Assembly (NCBI RefSeq): GCF_020085105.1
Contig: NC_058051.1
Coordinates: 18,450,455-18,514,454 of the forward strand
Direction: 5' to 3'
Source of the DNA: Siniperca chuatsi
Taxonomy: Eukaryota; Chordata; Actinopteri; Centrarchiformes; Sinipercidae
DNA length: 64,000 nucleotides
Shown here: positions 52,005 to 64,000 of the stretch, in pieces
Layout of the letters: every line of letters starts with the position of its first letter
Numbering within the stretch: the stretch's first letter is position 1
Made by a program: the position numbers and the translations under genes
Notes under the pieces: generated by a model
The model's database searches: none
Told to the model about the DNA's origin: nothing
The model's input: the letters and a program-made list of their open reading frames with translations, nothing else

Positions 52005-54043
52005 GCCTATTGTACAAGTTTGAGCCCCAGTGTGGTGCTGGCTGGGTACTTGGGTGGTTGTGGCACCGTACCAACACGCAAATCTGAACTGCAGTTGGGC
52101 GAGCTGGAGAACTCACGGATGTGTGAGAGTGTGTGTTCACGACATGATATGAGTGTGTGTGAGTGCCTCTTACCCTCCTGTGTCTGCTCTCAGCAGCAGC
52201 CAACTGTCCCATCATCCTTTCCTGCATCCTCTTGCAGTGAGCCATGACCAGTTTAAGCACAGCCAGAGGGTTTGGGCCCACCGCCCGGCCCTGCAGGTGT
52301 GTGTGAGGCTCAGTGAGTGTGTTCTGGCGCTCCTCTGACTCGCTGTCCCGCTGCAGGGCCAGGAATGGATCGCTGAGGTCATACTGGCCGTAACGCTCCT
52401 GGACAAAAGCATCTCTGTGCTGAGCCTGATAGATACACACAAGGATAGAGCACACATGTCATTGTGTTGTTAGGCCGTTCCATTAACTTATACGAATGTG
52501 CTGAAAATGAACTTAAACAGCAATCCCTCTTACCAAGAGAGGCTGAAAAATCTATTTTACCAAATGATGAACACACACAAACACATGTGTAGCTCCTCAG
52601 GCAACCAAGTGGTAATGAGACAGCAGGTGTTAGATTAAATCTAGAGCTGTGTATGCCTTTAATGTCTACCTGTGTCATACAGGAAATAAATGATACATGT
52701 TCAGTCCTGACTGAGCAAAAAAAATTATCAGTGTGTTTTATGTCAGTACATGTATTTGATAGGATGAGGTCTTCTTTCCACACTGCAGCACAGGAAGAAA
52801 TGCGTTCACATGAGGCCCAACTGCCAGTGCCAAGAAAAACACAAAGTAACTCATTGCAAACATACTGTATGTAAGCATACACACACACTTTAGCACATCA
52901 TGAAGAAGAGAAGACTGACTTTTAGGTATTCATATCACCATCAAACATAGACTCGAAAGTAAGTGTGTGTCTGTGTCAGTGTGTGTAGGAAATCTGTGTG
53001 GAGTGTTATTGTCAATGTGAGTACAAGCAGATGGTCTCTCTCCTCAACCCAAACACAAAGAGGTGAGGCACAGCTGTCCAACCCCCACAGGGGCAGATGT
53101 TAACTCCTCCCCAGGGATGCAGGGGCGAAGGACCCCGACCACGAAATCAAACACACACAAACACACAGAGCTGTTTCTAATGAAGAGGTTAGATTATACC
53201 TAAACCAAAAACAAAATAATTGAATAAAAAGTGATAGCGCACTTGTTTAAGGATAAAGATTTCCTGGGGGGACAAAATATTGCAAGCAACTAAACAAATT
53301 TCAATTTACCATAAGCTATTCATAAACGATTCAAGCTTGTTTGGGAGAAACAGGCTGGAATGACAAGAAATGAAGTGAAACGTGATAGGGCCTTGTTAAT
53401 CTCACTTCGGGTCATCCTGATAGATCATCGGGGGCTCTCATTAGCTACATACAGGTTTGAGGTTTGAGTTCTGGAGGCATGCTGGGTCAGCTGGCGGTGC
53501 TAGTGATGTAAGAACATGCCACAGAGTTCACACCACGTGCCTTCGGGGCACCCGTCACTGTCTCCTCTCTTCTGCCAGTTCATAATCATTTCTCAGAAAA
53601 TGCCACTCTATACTTCCGCCTCTCTGTCAGCTTCTTTTTCTCACATGCTTTCTCACAAATACACACACACCCTGCGGGCATCACTAAGGAGGTTCTTTCT
53701 CTGGCTGAACAAAGAATGTGACCCTCAGCGAAAGGATTTCAGGACTCCAACAAAGATACTGTCTCAATGCCTTCAGTGTCATGCACTGTCTCCATGTCTG
53801 ACCCAGTAGGCTTCAATGTGTGAGAGTGGGTACGAGTGTGTGTGTAGTATGTTTGTGTCTCCTTTTCCCTATTTATGTGGCTATAAATGTGTGTGTAAGC
53901 CATCGTGTGTATGTTTACCTGTGACTGTGTGCATGTGTTTTTGTGCTGGGCTTTGGAGAAAAGCTGTAAAGCTTCTTCAGCTAGCTGGAGCTTCCTGAGT
54001 TAAATAACTGTTTAAACAGACCATTAAGGACCGGGCTGGGATT

Positions 54044-54098
<55 letters not shown>

Positions 54099-57000
54099 CA
54101 GTCCTAGCCTAGGGTCTGGTCTCCCATGGTTTTCTTGGGATAGTTCTGATCATAATGACAGAGTGTGCTTTCCTTTATGAGAGGGCACAACAAGGAAACC
54201 CTTTCTGCTGCAAAGCTCTCATTTCTGCTTAACTACTGATGACAAATGTCTCTACAACTAAGTTGAGGGAAGGGATATATTACATGCTATTAATATACTT
54301 TTTTGTCCACTGTTTTATAATCAATAGTTATGTTTTTTTTATTTTATCAAGTATGTAAGAATTCCTCTACTATTTCATGCAATGTTGTAGATACTGAAAC
54401 GGGTGTGCTACAGTTTGTTTGTGCATTGCCTTCATCAACAGCCTGTATTCTCTAATGCATTCCCGCAGCTGTAACAAGGTGTGATAGACAAGCTGATGCT
54501 TTTCACCTGGAAAAAGTCTCTGTCAGTCAGTTACCTACAGCCTCAGGGCACAGGCATGTCCTTGTGTGAGCTGAAAAGAGCCAGGGAGTACTGTTTCCGT
54601 AGTGAGCCTCTGCAATGACTGTCACACAATGAACTCAGCCACTAACATGGACAAAATTACATCTCTGAATGGTACTGGATGCATATCTCCTGTTACAAAT
54701 GTATGGTTTAGCCCCTAATCTGACTCCTAAATAATACTGCAGGTGAAAGAAAAACTGCTATCAAAATGAGGATGAATACATCAGCACGCATAAACATTTC
54801 TATTGTTTGCATCTATGAGCATGCAGCTGGCATATGTTGAGTGTGTGTGCACCATGCTGCATAAGGTTCTTAGCATGACCGGCTGTCTCCAGGGTAACAT
54901 CTCAAATCCAGAGGCTTTGCAGTGGGGGTTATGGGAAAAGTAAGCATTCCTGGTGAATTAGTCCGCTCTTCAGAAGAACAGTTAGACACACAGATTAAAC
55001 ACAGAGACAAAAGGACAGCAGGACCAGACCTGTCAGATACAAAAAGCTTCTTTCAAAGAACTTAAGGAGTCCCATGTAAGCGTCTTCGCAACAAGAGGGA
55101 AGAGGACAATGCATCGGGATGCTCCAACATTTTACAGAAAAATAAATGGGTATAAGAGTTTGTCTTTCAGTTCTATTCTGTTATTTCAAACCAAAAAAGT
55201 AGTTTATTTATCAAGAATCTTGATTATAAACCTGCAGTGCAAGAGTAGAAAAGTAGACAGGCTAAAGATGATTAATGTTAATCAAAGCACAAGAGAACAA
55301 AAGAGGACAGTAGGTCAGCTGCAGACCTACTGATTTTGTTCAGATTTATGTCTCTGGCTTCTGTGTTTTCTTGGATGAGGAAGCAAGACTTTAGTAATTC
55401 AGTTTATCACCTAGGGAGTGGACAGCTACTCTGCTCTACTTAATAGTGGAGAAGGAAATAGTCAATGGACCTCTTGTCAACTGTGTTGAATAACAGGCCT
55501 TGGCAGGTGAGAGGTATCAATCCACTGGCAGTCACATCTGATTTAACAGAGCTGGTGAGGCTGCAAACTCAAACAGACACAAAGGGCTCTGACCCATTTG
55601 GTTGTGTGCTGGTCATTAGAGCATTAAGACATTACAGAACAATCTGCTGGTGAAACCCGTAGCAAATGCAAAATGGGAAAGGGAGACAGCGTCCATGGCT
55701 ACAAAGAAAATAAAAGCTCCTGCTTGTAGTGCGTTACCTATTAATCAACTCCTCATAAGATCTTGTAGACAAGCTCTACACACCAGCCATATTTGAACTG
55801 TGTGCTACAAAATCTTTCTAAGGCACCAGTTGAAAAAATGTCAAAAAATGACCATAAGAAATAATAACATATCACATACCAGCCCAATAGTATGCATGCC
55901 TTAGTTTGGTTGAGCACTAGAAATGGAGTTTAGAGTGATAGTCTGGTACTGGGGACTAATGGCTACCTAACTAGGACCTAAAGTCAACATAAGAATTAGC
56001 TACACAACACTTTGACAGCATAAGAGTATTTAATATTGTCATAACTCAAATTGCAAATGTACCAACTTGAAGCTGCATTAAGTGATTTTTGGCCATTTGT
56101 ACGCAAACTATACAGCAAGCTAAAAGACAAATGACCTGACATATTATCACCTTATAGAGTCATTATGGCTAATGTATTAGCAAACAATTGCCTACTTCCT
56201 ACACATCTGGCAGACACAGAGCAATTTTAGCATTCATTTGGAGTGGTGTTTCAGACCATGTGACACATAAGTTCAATATTCACTCTTCTTTTGACTCTGT
56301 TTTGGTCTTCTACCAAATCCTGAGAAATATATAGCATTAGCTCGATGTTCAACTTTCTTCATCAGCTAACCAGCTAATCAGCTAACTTCGACTGCCGGTG
56401 CGTGCTGCGCAGTTAGCATACAGTAGGTATTGCTCAGTCATTACACAGTCATTTAAAAAAATATTAATTAGAGGAGCCTTATGTCCTGACATCTCTCCAG
56501 ACATTCCCAGGATGAGAATATTTGTCACAGGTGTTGTTATACTGGCAATACAGTAGCAGTACCTGATTGGGATCCTCATCCGCAGTTACTGAGATTGTAC
56601 AGAATGTCCTCTGAGGTTATTCATTATTGGAAATGAATAACTGGTGAGTATAAGTCATTTGCACATGTTCTGCATCATTGCATTGTTTAAAGACAAACAA
56701 ATCAATTCAAATAAAATTCCTTCCAGGAAGTTCACTAAAAGCAAAAACTAGTTTTAGATTACATGCAAGGCAAGCCATATCAGTCTTTAAAAAAACACAA
56801 TTTAGTGCCTCATGCAGACGGTGCAGAGCACACAGCAGAGTGAGAGAGACCCTCAAAATTAAGGGATAGAAGAGATAAGTACATTTTTGTACTGAAATGT
56901 GCATTTTTCCCAGATTTACCATAACATGAACATAATTGGCCCCAGATACTAGTTTCTACATAGCTAAGAAACTAATTTACTTCAGTCAGTTAAGGTTACA

Positions 57001-60000
57001 CTGATTAGTTTGTCCATATGGTGCAGACGAAAAAGCCCCACTAACCCTTGCAGAAACCAACATTCAAGCCCTTGGAGCAGTGTTTCCAGCTTCAGACATT
57101 ATATGGGCAATGAGGGAAGCTGTGAGGGATCATGCCATTGTAGTACAAAGATAGTGCAGTGACTTTTCCAACATTGCCTGATGATTTTGGTTACTTGGGG
57201 TATATAATAGTAATTTGAGGGTACAAATGGTAAGGGTACAAAAATGGACTTGTAAGATAGGGTAAGCGTAATTCACCCTTGTATAGGATACCTGCCCCAG
57301 CGACATGTTTTTGTGCTCCAAAGGAGAGAAAATAAAAGAGAGAGGGATAGAGAGATGAGATTTTAAGTGTTTGCTTTTTGAAGTGTCAGCTAAGGTGTGT
57401 GCTTAAGGCTTGAGCTGTATCCTCCACACCTTCCACCCACACATTAACCATAGATGGCACTAAGATAACTGGGAAGATGCCAAACAAAACCTCACTTTAC
57501 TTTATGGGCTGTGCAATGAGACAACTTCCAAGTAATGTTTAACTGTCTCAGATGCTATCATTAGTGGTTAGTGATGAAACATGGAAGCAGGTGCTCTCAA
57601 CCTTTGGTCAGGCAATGCTTTTGGAGAAGCATAACATATCATTAGGTGTAACAAGGAAGCGCTCCAGTATTTCTTGAAACTAAGTTGAAAAACTGAGTCC
57701 AATACACATCTTTTTGTCAAATTCAGTGAACATCTCCTCACAACACACAACACTATTCCAGCCATGATTTGTGTGTCAGGTAACATTAGATGACTTGCCC
57801 ACAGACATTCAGCTTACTTTCTAGTTTGCCAAGATATGCTGTTGTTATGATGTTTGCTATAGCAGCAGGAGAGTTGGGAGTATTGCTGTCTGGAGCTGCT
57901 TTGCATTGGCTCTAGGAAACAGTCTTCTCCTCTCTGGCTGTTAGCTTCGCAGCAGCAACTGTAGGGACAGTTTGCTAACCCACAACCGAGCTAACGTTAG
58001 TTACATTACTTGCTGTGTCGTTGTTTGCGCTATATCATGGTATTTATCATGGTATTGGATTTCTCCAGAATTGCATACCCAACCTTTAATTCATTGACGC
58101 TGACACAAGCACAAACTTCATTGTGAGCGCAGTGATTTTTCTTATCTCAGACTGGCTGTTGTTTGGGTTTTTTTCCTGACCTCCTGTATCACTATTTTAT
58201 TTGTAGCAGGCAAATACTCTCCTGTTCAGAGCAAATAGTAGTGAAGGGTGGAGTTCATTAGCATTACAGATATGAACCTTTATTGTCTAGCTGGGTCTAG
58301 GATAGGAGAGGTTGCCATAAAAAGGCACCCTAAGGAAAACATTACTCGATTTATGTCGCTCACATGGACTGAATTGTGTGTGTGTGTGTGTGTGTTCCGG
58401 TACACCTATTTTTAACATCAAAAGCAAGAAGGTAACATCAGGTACTTTGATGTCATCTGAGCATTTTCAGGTCAGGGAGCTTTACTCTCGCAGGCCTCAG
58501 GCTAAGGCTGTTGATATAAAAGCACCTTACTGACATCATAGGCCGGTGTGCATTACAGTGTTATTTTAGGTATTGCTTTGCTTTAAAAAGGCACCTTCTG
58601 CGTAGTTTCTGCTCATTTTTTTAAAATCGTATTTCCCCCTTACCAATCTTGTCAACATGTGCAAATTGTGCTGTGATTCTTGCAGAGTGACAGAATATAC
58701 AATCTTATCTGAACAGTACACTCTAGCCGGGCCCTATTGTGCTATGGAGTCAGGAAAACACGTCAGCCTGCAAAAATAGACAAAGGATTTTAGGATTACA
58801 GGATATGACATCATATGAAAAACAAAACAGCATTGCTGAACATGCCTGCAGCATTTTAACCACACAAACATGGTGGCCTGGGTAAACAAAAACAGTTAAA
58901 TCTATTGTCAAACAGCAATATGTGTGTGACCACAAAGTCTTTAACAAAAAGTTGAAGCAGATCCTTGGCGCAGACCTGAGACATATTTCACAAAGTTTGT
59001 TTCATTGTTCAGTGTCACAAGTTTGTTTCCCAGAGTGTTCACTTGTTTACTTAGTATTTCAAAAGTAGTGCAGAGAACAATCAAGACGGACTGACTTTAG
59101 AGCTCCCTCACTGAGTATTTAAGCGGCAGGTGTAGCAGTCAAGGATCTCACCTAGGTCTGTTTTCATGTCTTTAACTGGCAGTCCTTTGAGCTACAGTAC
59201 TGAGAGCCTGCTCTATGCTGTGCTCTATTCTGCTATGATTTATGCCATTTATGCCTGACAGAGAGTAGATAATAGTAGCATTAGCTCCCAGATAGATTTA
59301 GACAATCATCAACTCAAAAGATATGCCACTCCTGTTGGAATGCTGAACCTGTTTCTGGTGTCATGTTCTCAGGAATGTTCCCTCTAGTAAAACTGCTTAT
59401 CTGTGTCCTTAGTGATGAGAGCTAAAAACAGTCAAATTCAGAATATGTGGATACAAGTCCCAAAGGTGATGCCATCTTATATGTAAGTAAGCAAACACTG
59501 ATACTGTTCCAAGTTTTCAGGGGTTTCGGGTGAAGGAAGGGTTAAAAAAGCGCCTGAATGCGGTTGTCCCGAGCAATCTACAGGCATCCCAAGTACTTGC
59601 TGCTGAGAGGAGAAAATATTTAAAATTGGAAAAGAGTGGGGAGGATTTGAGAGCCTCTTTTCCTTTCTCAAGCGGCCTCACATGCAAGTAAACATTATTG
59701 GCACACACTGAGTTTGGTTAAGGCGGCATGTTAGCTGACAATACTGAGAAGAGAGCTCTGTAGTTAGGGAAAAACACTCTTTGTGGCATAGCAAGATCCA
59801 GGGAAAAATCACAGTGGGAAGATGAAAGACAAAGAAAGACAGACAGTACAAACAGACTTCCTGGGTGCCCAATCAAGCACAGACACAGAGCTCAATATTG
59901 GACACGTTAGCCTGCTATCAACACTCCCCTCTGCAGCCACATGTGTACACACAATCTGCCCTGACATGGACCAGTCAGTAAAAATGGTGTACAGGCCCCC

Positions 60001-61929
60001 AGTGGGAACAAGGGAAGTCAGTGATTTGAGCCTACAACTCTGTACATCCTCTCCACAATAAACACTGCAGCCTCTAACTGACCCACCAGAGACCACCAGT
60101 GTGTGTGTGTGTGTGTGTGTGTGAGTGAGTGGGCAGATAGGATATGGGTCATGGTCAAAGTGGCTGCGTGTGAGGAAAAGAGAAGGCGGAAAAGAAGGAG
60201 AGGGGAAAAAGCAGTATAGCTAGAGATATGGAAAGAGGAATAAGTACAGACAACAAGGCAACTGTACATTTCTCCTAAGGGGATGACTGTACGTGTGCGT
60301 TGAGTTTAGAGTTGAACCCTGCATGCGTAAGATCTGGACTACTGCCATTTAAGATGCATCTGAGCTGGTGTGGTTAGAACGGCTTCCCCTCAGGCCCTGG
60401 CACTGAAATTCTCTCGTGATTACAGCCTCACTTGCTTGCTAGATAAACTTCACTACCAAGGCTTATTTATGTTTATTAGACCAAGACAGTCATGGTTGCT
60501 ACTTGTCCTCATCACAACCTCAATCACTACTTCAGACAATGAGTCAAGCATTCAGGGCAGCTTCATCCACGCATGGAGCAGCTGCTGTGGTCATGAGTGT
60601 GAAAAGCAGCCAGGGGCGCGGAGAGAGCCAATCAGACTAGACTCAGACACACAAAGCAGTGTAGCTGAAAGAAAGCTATCCTCTTTCACTTGAATATGAG
60701 TGAATGAGCTGCACAAAACCAAGGATTTAAGGAACAACTGTGTAAGAAATAGTCTTCAAACGTTAGACCTCAGCAATGTGATAAGGTTGCTGTTGAGTAA
60801 TGTCTGAGGTGCTGTTCGTAATGTGCACTTGGGTGATTCAAGCTGTCCAAGAGGACAGTGTACCTCAAAACATTCAGAGGTTGTCTGAGATGCTTGTGTC
60901 CACATATTAAGTGTAGTGATGAAGCAAATTCATCTCTGACTGCCTTGAAAGACTGCCTACTCATCTTCATAGTTTGTGTTTAGGGTTCAAAACACAGTTG
61001 GATATCCCTCTAACCCCTAGAGGATAGATATGTAAATGTATAGTTATTTTATTAGTTATGAATCCAATTGATCTTCATGTTTTTTTTCCTTATTTTACTA
61101 TTTCATTTATTGATCTATTATGTTTTACTTCATATGTAATTATATCATTATACAAAACTGTAATGGAGAACATGATCTCACTAAGAATAAAAATAAAGTT
61201 CTAAAAAACAACAACAACAACAACACACAGTTGGATATAGCTGATTTGCCAGAGCCAAATAACTCTCACAAGGGTTTGAAGTATGCACCCAAGTTTAGCA
61301 GCAGCAGGAGTTTCACAGATTAAAACAAATGTGAGCACAAATGGTCACTCAAGACACATTTGAGACACACCAGGAATGAACTGCAGTCTGTCTGATTGGG
61401 TCTAGACACAATGTGGATATATCCAGGTCTAAATAGTGCCTGAATTGGAAAATAAGGTGAAAATGAGAAACACAGATTTCAAGTGGTCTGACCAGCAATA
61501 ATGTTGGTGCTCTGGTGGAATGAAAGGCCTAGGAAACCAGAATGACTCCTGTGCCATTGTCTTTACTAGCTTGGTTTCCTGTTTACACATCCCCTCCCTG
61601 TTAGCGCATATTCTTTTTTGGGCTGTAATGCTGAAACAGGATCATTTTAGTGTCTACTCAGTAAAGACAGACAAAAGTGTTTTATTTAATGGGTTGCTAG
61701 GATGGCTGTGATATTATTTTTAAGTTATAATTGTGTATGTATGCTCCTAAATGTGTGTGAGGTGTCCTGCAATGTGTATGACAGAGACCATAGGGGGATT
61801 AGTGTGTATCAGGTGTAGTGGCCAACTCACCCTGAGGGCATGTATGACCACATCCTGGGCCTCCAGCTCTCCCTCCAAAATACTGAGGAGAGTCAGCAGC
61901 TCTGCTCTGCTTAGAGCCTCCACATTCAT
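48796..61929 (-). CDS. cttnbp2nl: CTTNBP2 N-terminal-like protein
   Basis: Coiled-coil protein related to the N-terminus of cortactin-binding protein 2. Family members associate with striatin/PP2A (STRIPAK) and actin structures. Coding exons: 61831-61929 (MNVEALSRAELLTLLSILEG...), 52174-52425 (AQHRDAFVQERYGQYDLSDP..., QLAAAESRHRR), 51469-51576 (VIADLEEEKRRHAQDS...) and 48796-50094. All are phase 0 with GT-AG borders and together give 585 residues; human has about 639. The last exon carries the coil (residues about 154-300) and a Ser/Pro-rich tail with family blocks NQRFQAARHKFQSQA, TAKQLARNTVTQVLSRFTSQ, SPFGTDYRN and PPPILPKKPG. The tail ends in the same exon with no ankyrin repeats, which separates it from CTTNBP2. 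The exon with the ATG has 9 nt of 5' UTR (61930-61938) after a good acceptor, so at least one non-coding exon lies further upstream. Confidence 0.95.
50095..51468 (-). other. cttnbp2nl intron 3
   Basis: Intronic; ends near a CA tract at 51392-51421. No exon recognised. Confidence 0.65.
51392..51421. repeat. (CA)n microsatellite
   Basis: A 30-bp CA tract about 50 bp past the donor of cttnbp2nl coding exon 3. Confidence 0.9.
51577..52173 (-). other. cttnbp2nl intron 2
   Basis: A 597-bp intron with a CA microsatellite at 51968-52003. Confidence 0.8.
51968..52003. repeat. (CA)n microsatellite
   Basis: A 36-bp uninterrupted CA tract. Confidence 0.95.
54048..54096. repeat. (TG)n microsatellite
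   Basis: A 49-bp uninterrupted TG tract. Confidence 0.95.
60099..60122. repeat. (TG)n microsatellite
   Basis: A 24-bp TG tract continuing into GAGTGAGTG. Confidence 0.9.
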
Positions 61930-61938
61930 CTTCTCATC

Positions 61939-64000
61939 CTGGAGAGAAAGAGGGAGTGAGAAAGAATGAGAGAAATAAATATTCTTACTGGTTATTTTTA
62001 TTACATAAAAGAAGCAAATTAACATAAAATGCACCTAGTCAAGAAATAAAAATGCTTCTGGGTATTATAAATGGATTTATGTGTAGCATAGCACTTAGTG
62101 GCAGCTTGTCTGAGTGCATTTTTCAATGAGTGGCACAGAGCTGATATAGGATGGGACTTGGGGGTCCCATCTGTGGCCTCACTGGGTTGTGCTCAGGGTT
62201 ATAAACAGGAAGTCATTACCATATCTGCATGTTAAGTTGCTGAGGGACTAAGGACAGTTGTCAGCTCTATTCAGTCCCCACTATCTACTGCGAAGGGTTA
62301 GGGTGCTCCAAATACCAACAGTGTTAGGCGTATGTGATTGTTCGAAACAACTTATTTGGCACACACATTTAAGGTATTAGCCATCCCGCACTCCTTCCCT
62401 CTATCCTGTGATTCATCAGCTAGGTTCAGTCTAGTCATAGAGTCCAGACATAACACACTTTACACAGCTGACGTCATCCTTAAAAATAAGAGAAAGACAA
62501 AACACAGTTGACTTCATCGTTTAAAGTAGGGGTGAAGTCGCTTTCAGGTTACTGTCCATAATAGTGTGGCTGCTCCTCAGAGTGTTAATCATGTGTTTGA
62601 CAAGGTATGTACAAGCTGTGAAGTCAGATAACAGAAGCTATAATGATCAGCCTGTTTCTTCATCGTTCTCTCTCACACACCACGAATAAATAAACTGACA
62701 TCAGAGCAGAGGGTTCTTCCCCTGCTAGAGGGATGAACATAATTCTTGCCAAAGATTTTAGTGTTTTGATGATGGTGATGGAGAACACTGTCTATCATGT
62801 GGGTCCCAAATTTATAAGAGTTCAAATGAGAGGAGATCTGCTCCCTGCAAAGGACATAGCATGTGATTCTTAGCATTAGTCATGCTCATCAAAGCATTCA
62901 GTGACCCCTGAACTCATCCTATGTATGGAAGCATCTGCGTTTGGTATGTTTTTCCACTCATTTGTTCTGGTTTTTTCACCCATCTGTATTAAAAGTGAAA
63001 GCAACTGTCCCTATCTTCGCTTTAAGCAAACCTTTCCTCTCCTCTTCCCTGCCAGAGAAAGAAGGTTGAATCTCAAGTGTACTGTTTACTTTCTTGCAGC
63101 AGCGTCCCAGAGCATTCTCTGTCTCTCCAAAATTCCTCGGTGCACTCTGCGGCTCGCCGCACATTCACAGCAGAGCAACAAAGTGTGAATCCGATATCTG
63201 TAAATCAGCTTCCATGGAAAATCATTCCAGCGTTCCAGGGATGCCCACATCACGGGAATCGTCACTGAAGAGTAAATCCCTGAATGGTTTCAAGTGGCAG
63301 TGTTGCAGTTTGGCTTTGTGAGTACTGGCAGATGAACTACCATCTTAACAATCTTGCATGAGATAATACATTCATGCAAATCAGCAAATGATGATCAAGT
63401 CAATACAGAAGCATATAACAACTAATTTGACAACACTAGTCTGTGGTGAGTGTCAAAAATGCCTCACCCTGCTTCTGTGTGTGTGAATTCAGACACTGTT
63501 TTTTCTTTTCTCTCATTTCTCTCAGGTAGCAAAGAAAGTCTGGGTTAAACTTTACTCGTCCTGGCTGAGACACCAGGAAGGATCTGTGCTTATGTGCTCA
63601 ACGTGCAGGACAGACTGCTCAGTGTGGTTCAAAGCAATAAATGATCGCAGTGGTTGCCGAGGAACAGCAGAGGATCCACCTGCCGTCCTGGGCCTTTGTC
63701 TGGCACAAGGGACTGTCATTATTTTCCATGTTGGCAACATTCAGTTCAGTTGCAAAGTGTCACAGACATCACAAAAACACCAAATTATCCATTATATACA
63801 TAGATTTCCTGGAGTGATAGTGGTAAAATCAATACTGCATCAATATTACTGAAGCACTCACACCCATTAGCCTGAAAATTAACTCAACGTAAGACCCCTG
63901 GATCTCGATTGTTATTCTCATCTACTATCTATCTAATTACTATTCTTATTTTTATTTAGCACAAAATCCTACCTATTTTTCAGCTGTAAAGTTTCACTTA
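61939..64000 (-). other. 5' intron of cttnbp2nl / upstream sequence
   Basis: Lies upstream of the first coding exon. A non-coding first exon is expected here or beyond the right edge, but none could be picked out. No CpG-rich block is seen, which suggests the promoter is outside the window. Confidence 0.5.

Larger units (their letters stand above)
52426..61830 (-). other. cttnbp2nl intron 1 of the coding region (9.4 kb)
   Basis: No exon of this or another gene recognised on either strand. TG tracts occur at 54048-54096, 58376-58394 and 60099-60122, and a short CAA tract at 61207-61222. The frames here are short and have no protein character I can recognise. Confidence 0.65.

Noticed and set aside
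63586-63852. 88-codon plus-strand frame near the right edge
   Set aside because: No recognised domain, no convincing splice sites or neighbouring exon; lies in the 5' intron of cttnbp2nl.

Overview
The window looks like teleost fish nuclear DNA, probably percomorph. It has GT-AG multi-exon genes, dense dinucleotide microsatellites, small MITE-type transposons and vertebrate protein families. Nothing prokaryotic, viral or CRISPR-like was seen. Five protein-coding genes could be rebuilt from their exons by keeping splice sites and codon phase consistent throughout.

Layout. (1) 1-27,884, minus strand: the 5' half of an ELKS/CAST active-zone scaffold gene, closest to erc2. Six firm coding exons are separated by long introns, and the gene runs off the left edge. 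(2) 29,408-33,000, minus: tlr9, the endosomal CpG-DNA receptor, in three coding exons. (3) 33,921-42,071, minus: apeh, acylaminoacyl-peptide hydrolase, complete in 23 exons with 730 codons. (4) 42,712-46,085, plus: capza1, F-actin capping protein alpha, complete in 10 exons with 286 residues. It is head-to-head with apeh across about 640 bp. (5) 48,796-61,929, minus: cttnbp2nl, a STRIPAK/cortactin-linked coiled-coil protein, with complete coding sequence in 4 exons (585 residues). It converges on capza1. The rest is intron, UTR and intergenic DNA with microsatellites and MITEs.

Context. From general knowledge of the human map, ERC2, TLR9 and APEH lie on 3p14-p21, while CAPZA1 and CTTNBP2NL are near neighbours on 1p13. 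The window therefore seems to join two ancestral linkage blocks at the apeh/capza1 promoter. WNT2B and ST7L, which lie between CAPZA1 and CTTNBP2NL in human, are absent here. The genes do not form one pathway: they cover synaptic scaffolding, innate DNA sensing, N-acyl-peptide turnover and cortical actin regulation.

Most notable points. The ERC protein is strongly diverged, with a roughly 125-residue Pro/Ser-rich insertion inside the coiled-coil region and a new N-terminus that is open across a splice junction. apeh has a possible alternative start giving an Arg-rich, mitochondrial-presequence-like leader. tlr9 has a short intron whose retention would truncate the TIR domain. A Harbinger-like MITE and a hAT-like MITE can each be delimited with target-site duplications. 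I found no wholly new biological system. The apeh leader and the ERC divergence are the best candidates for new biology.
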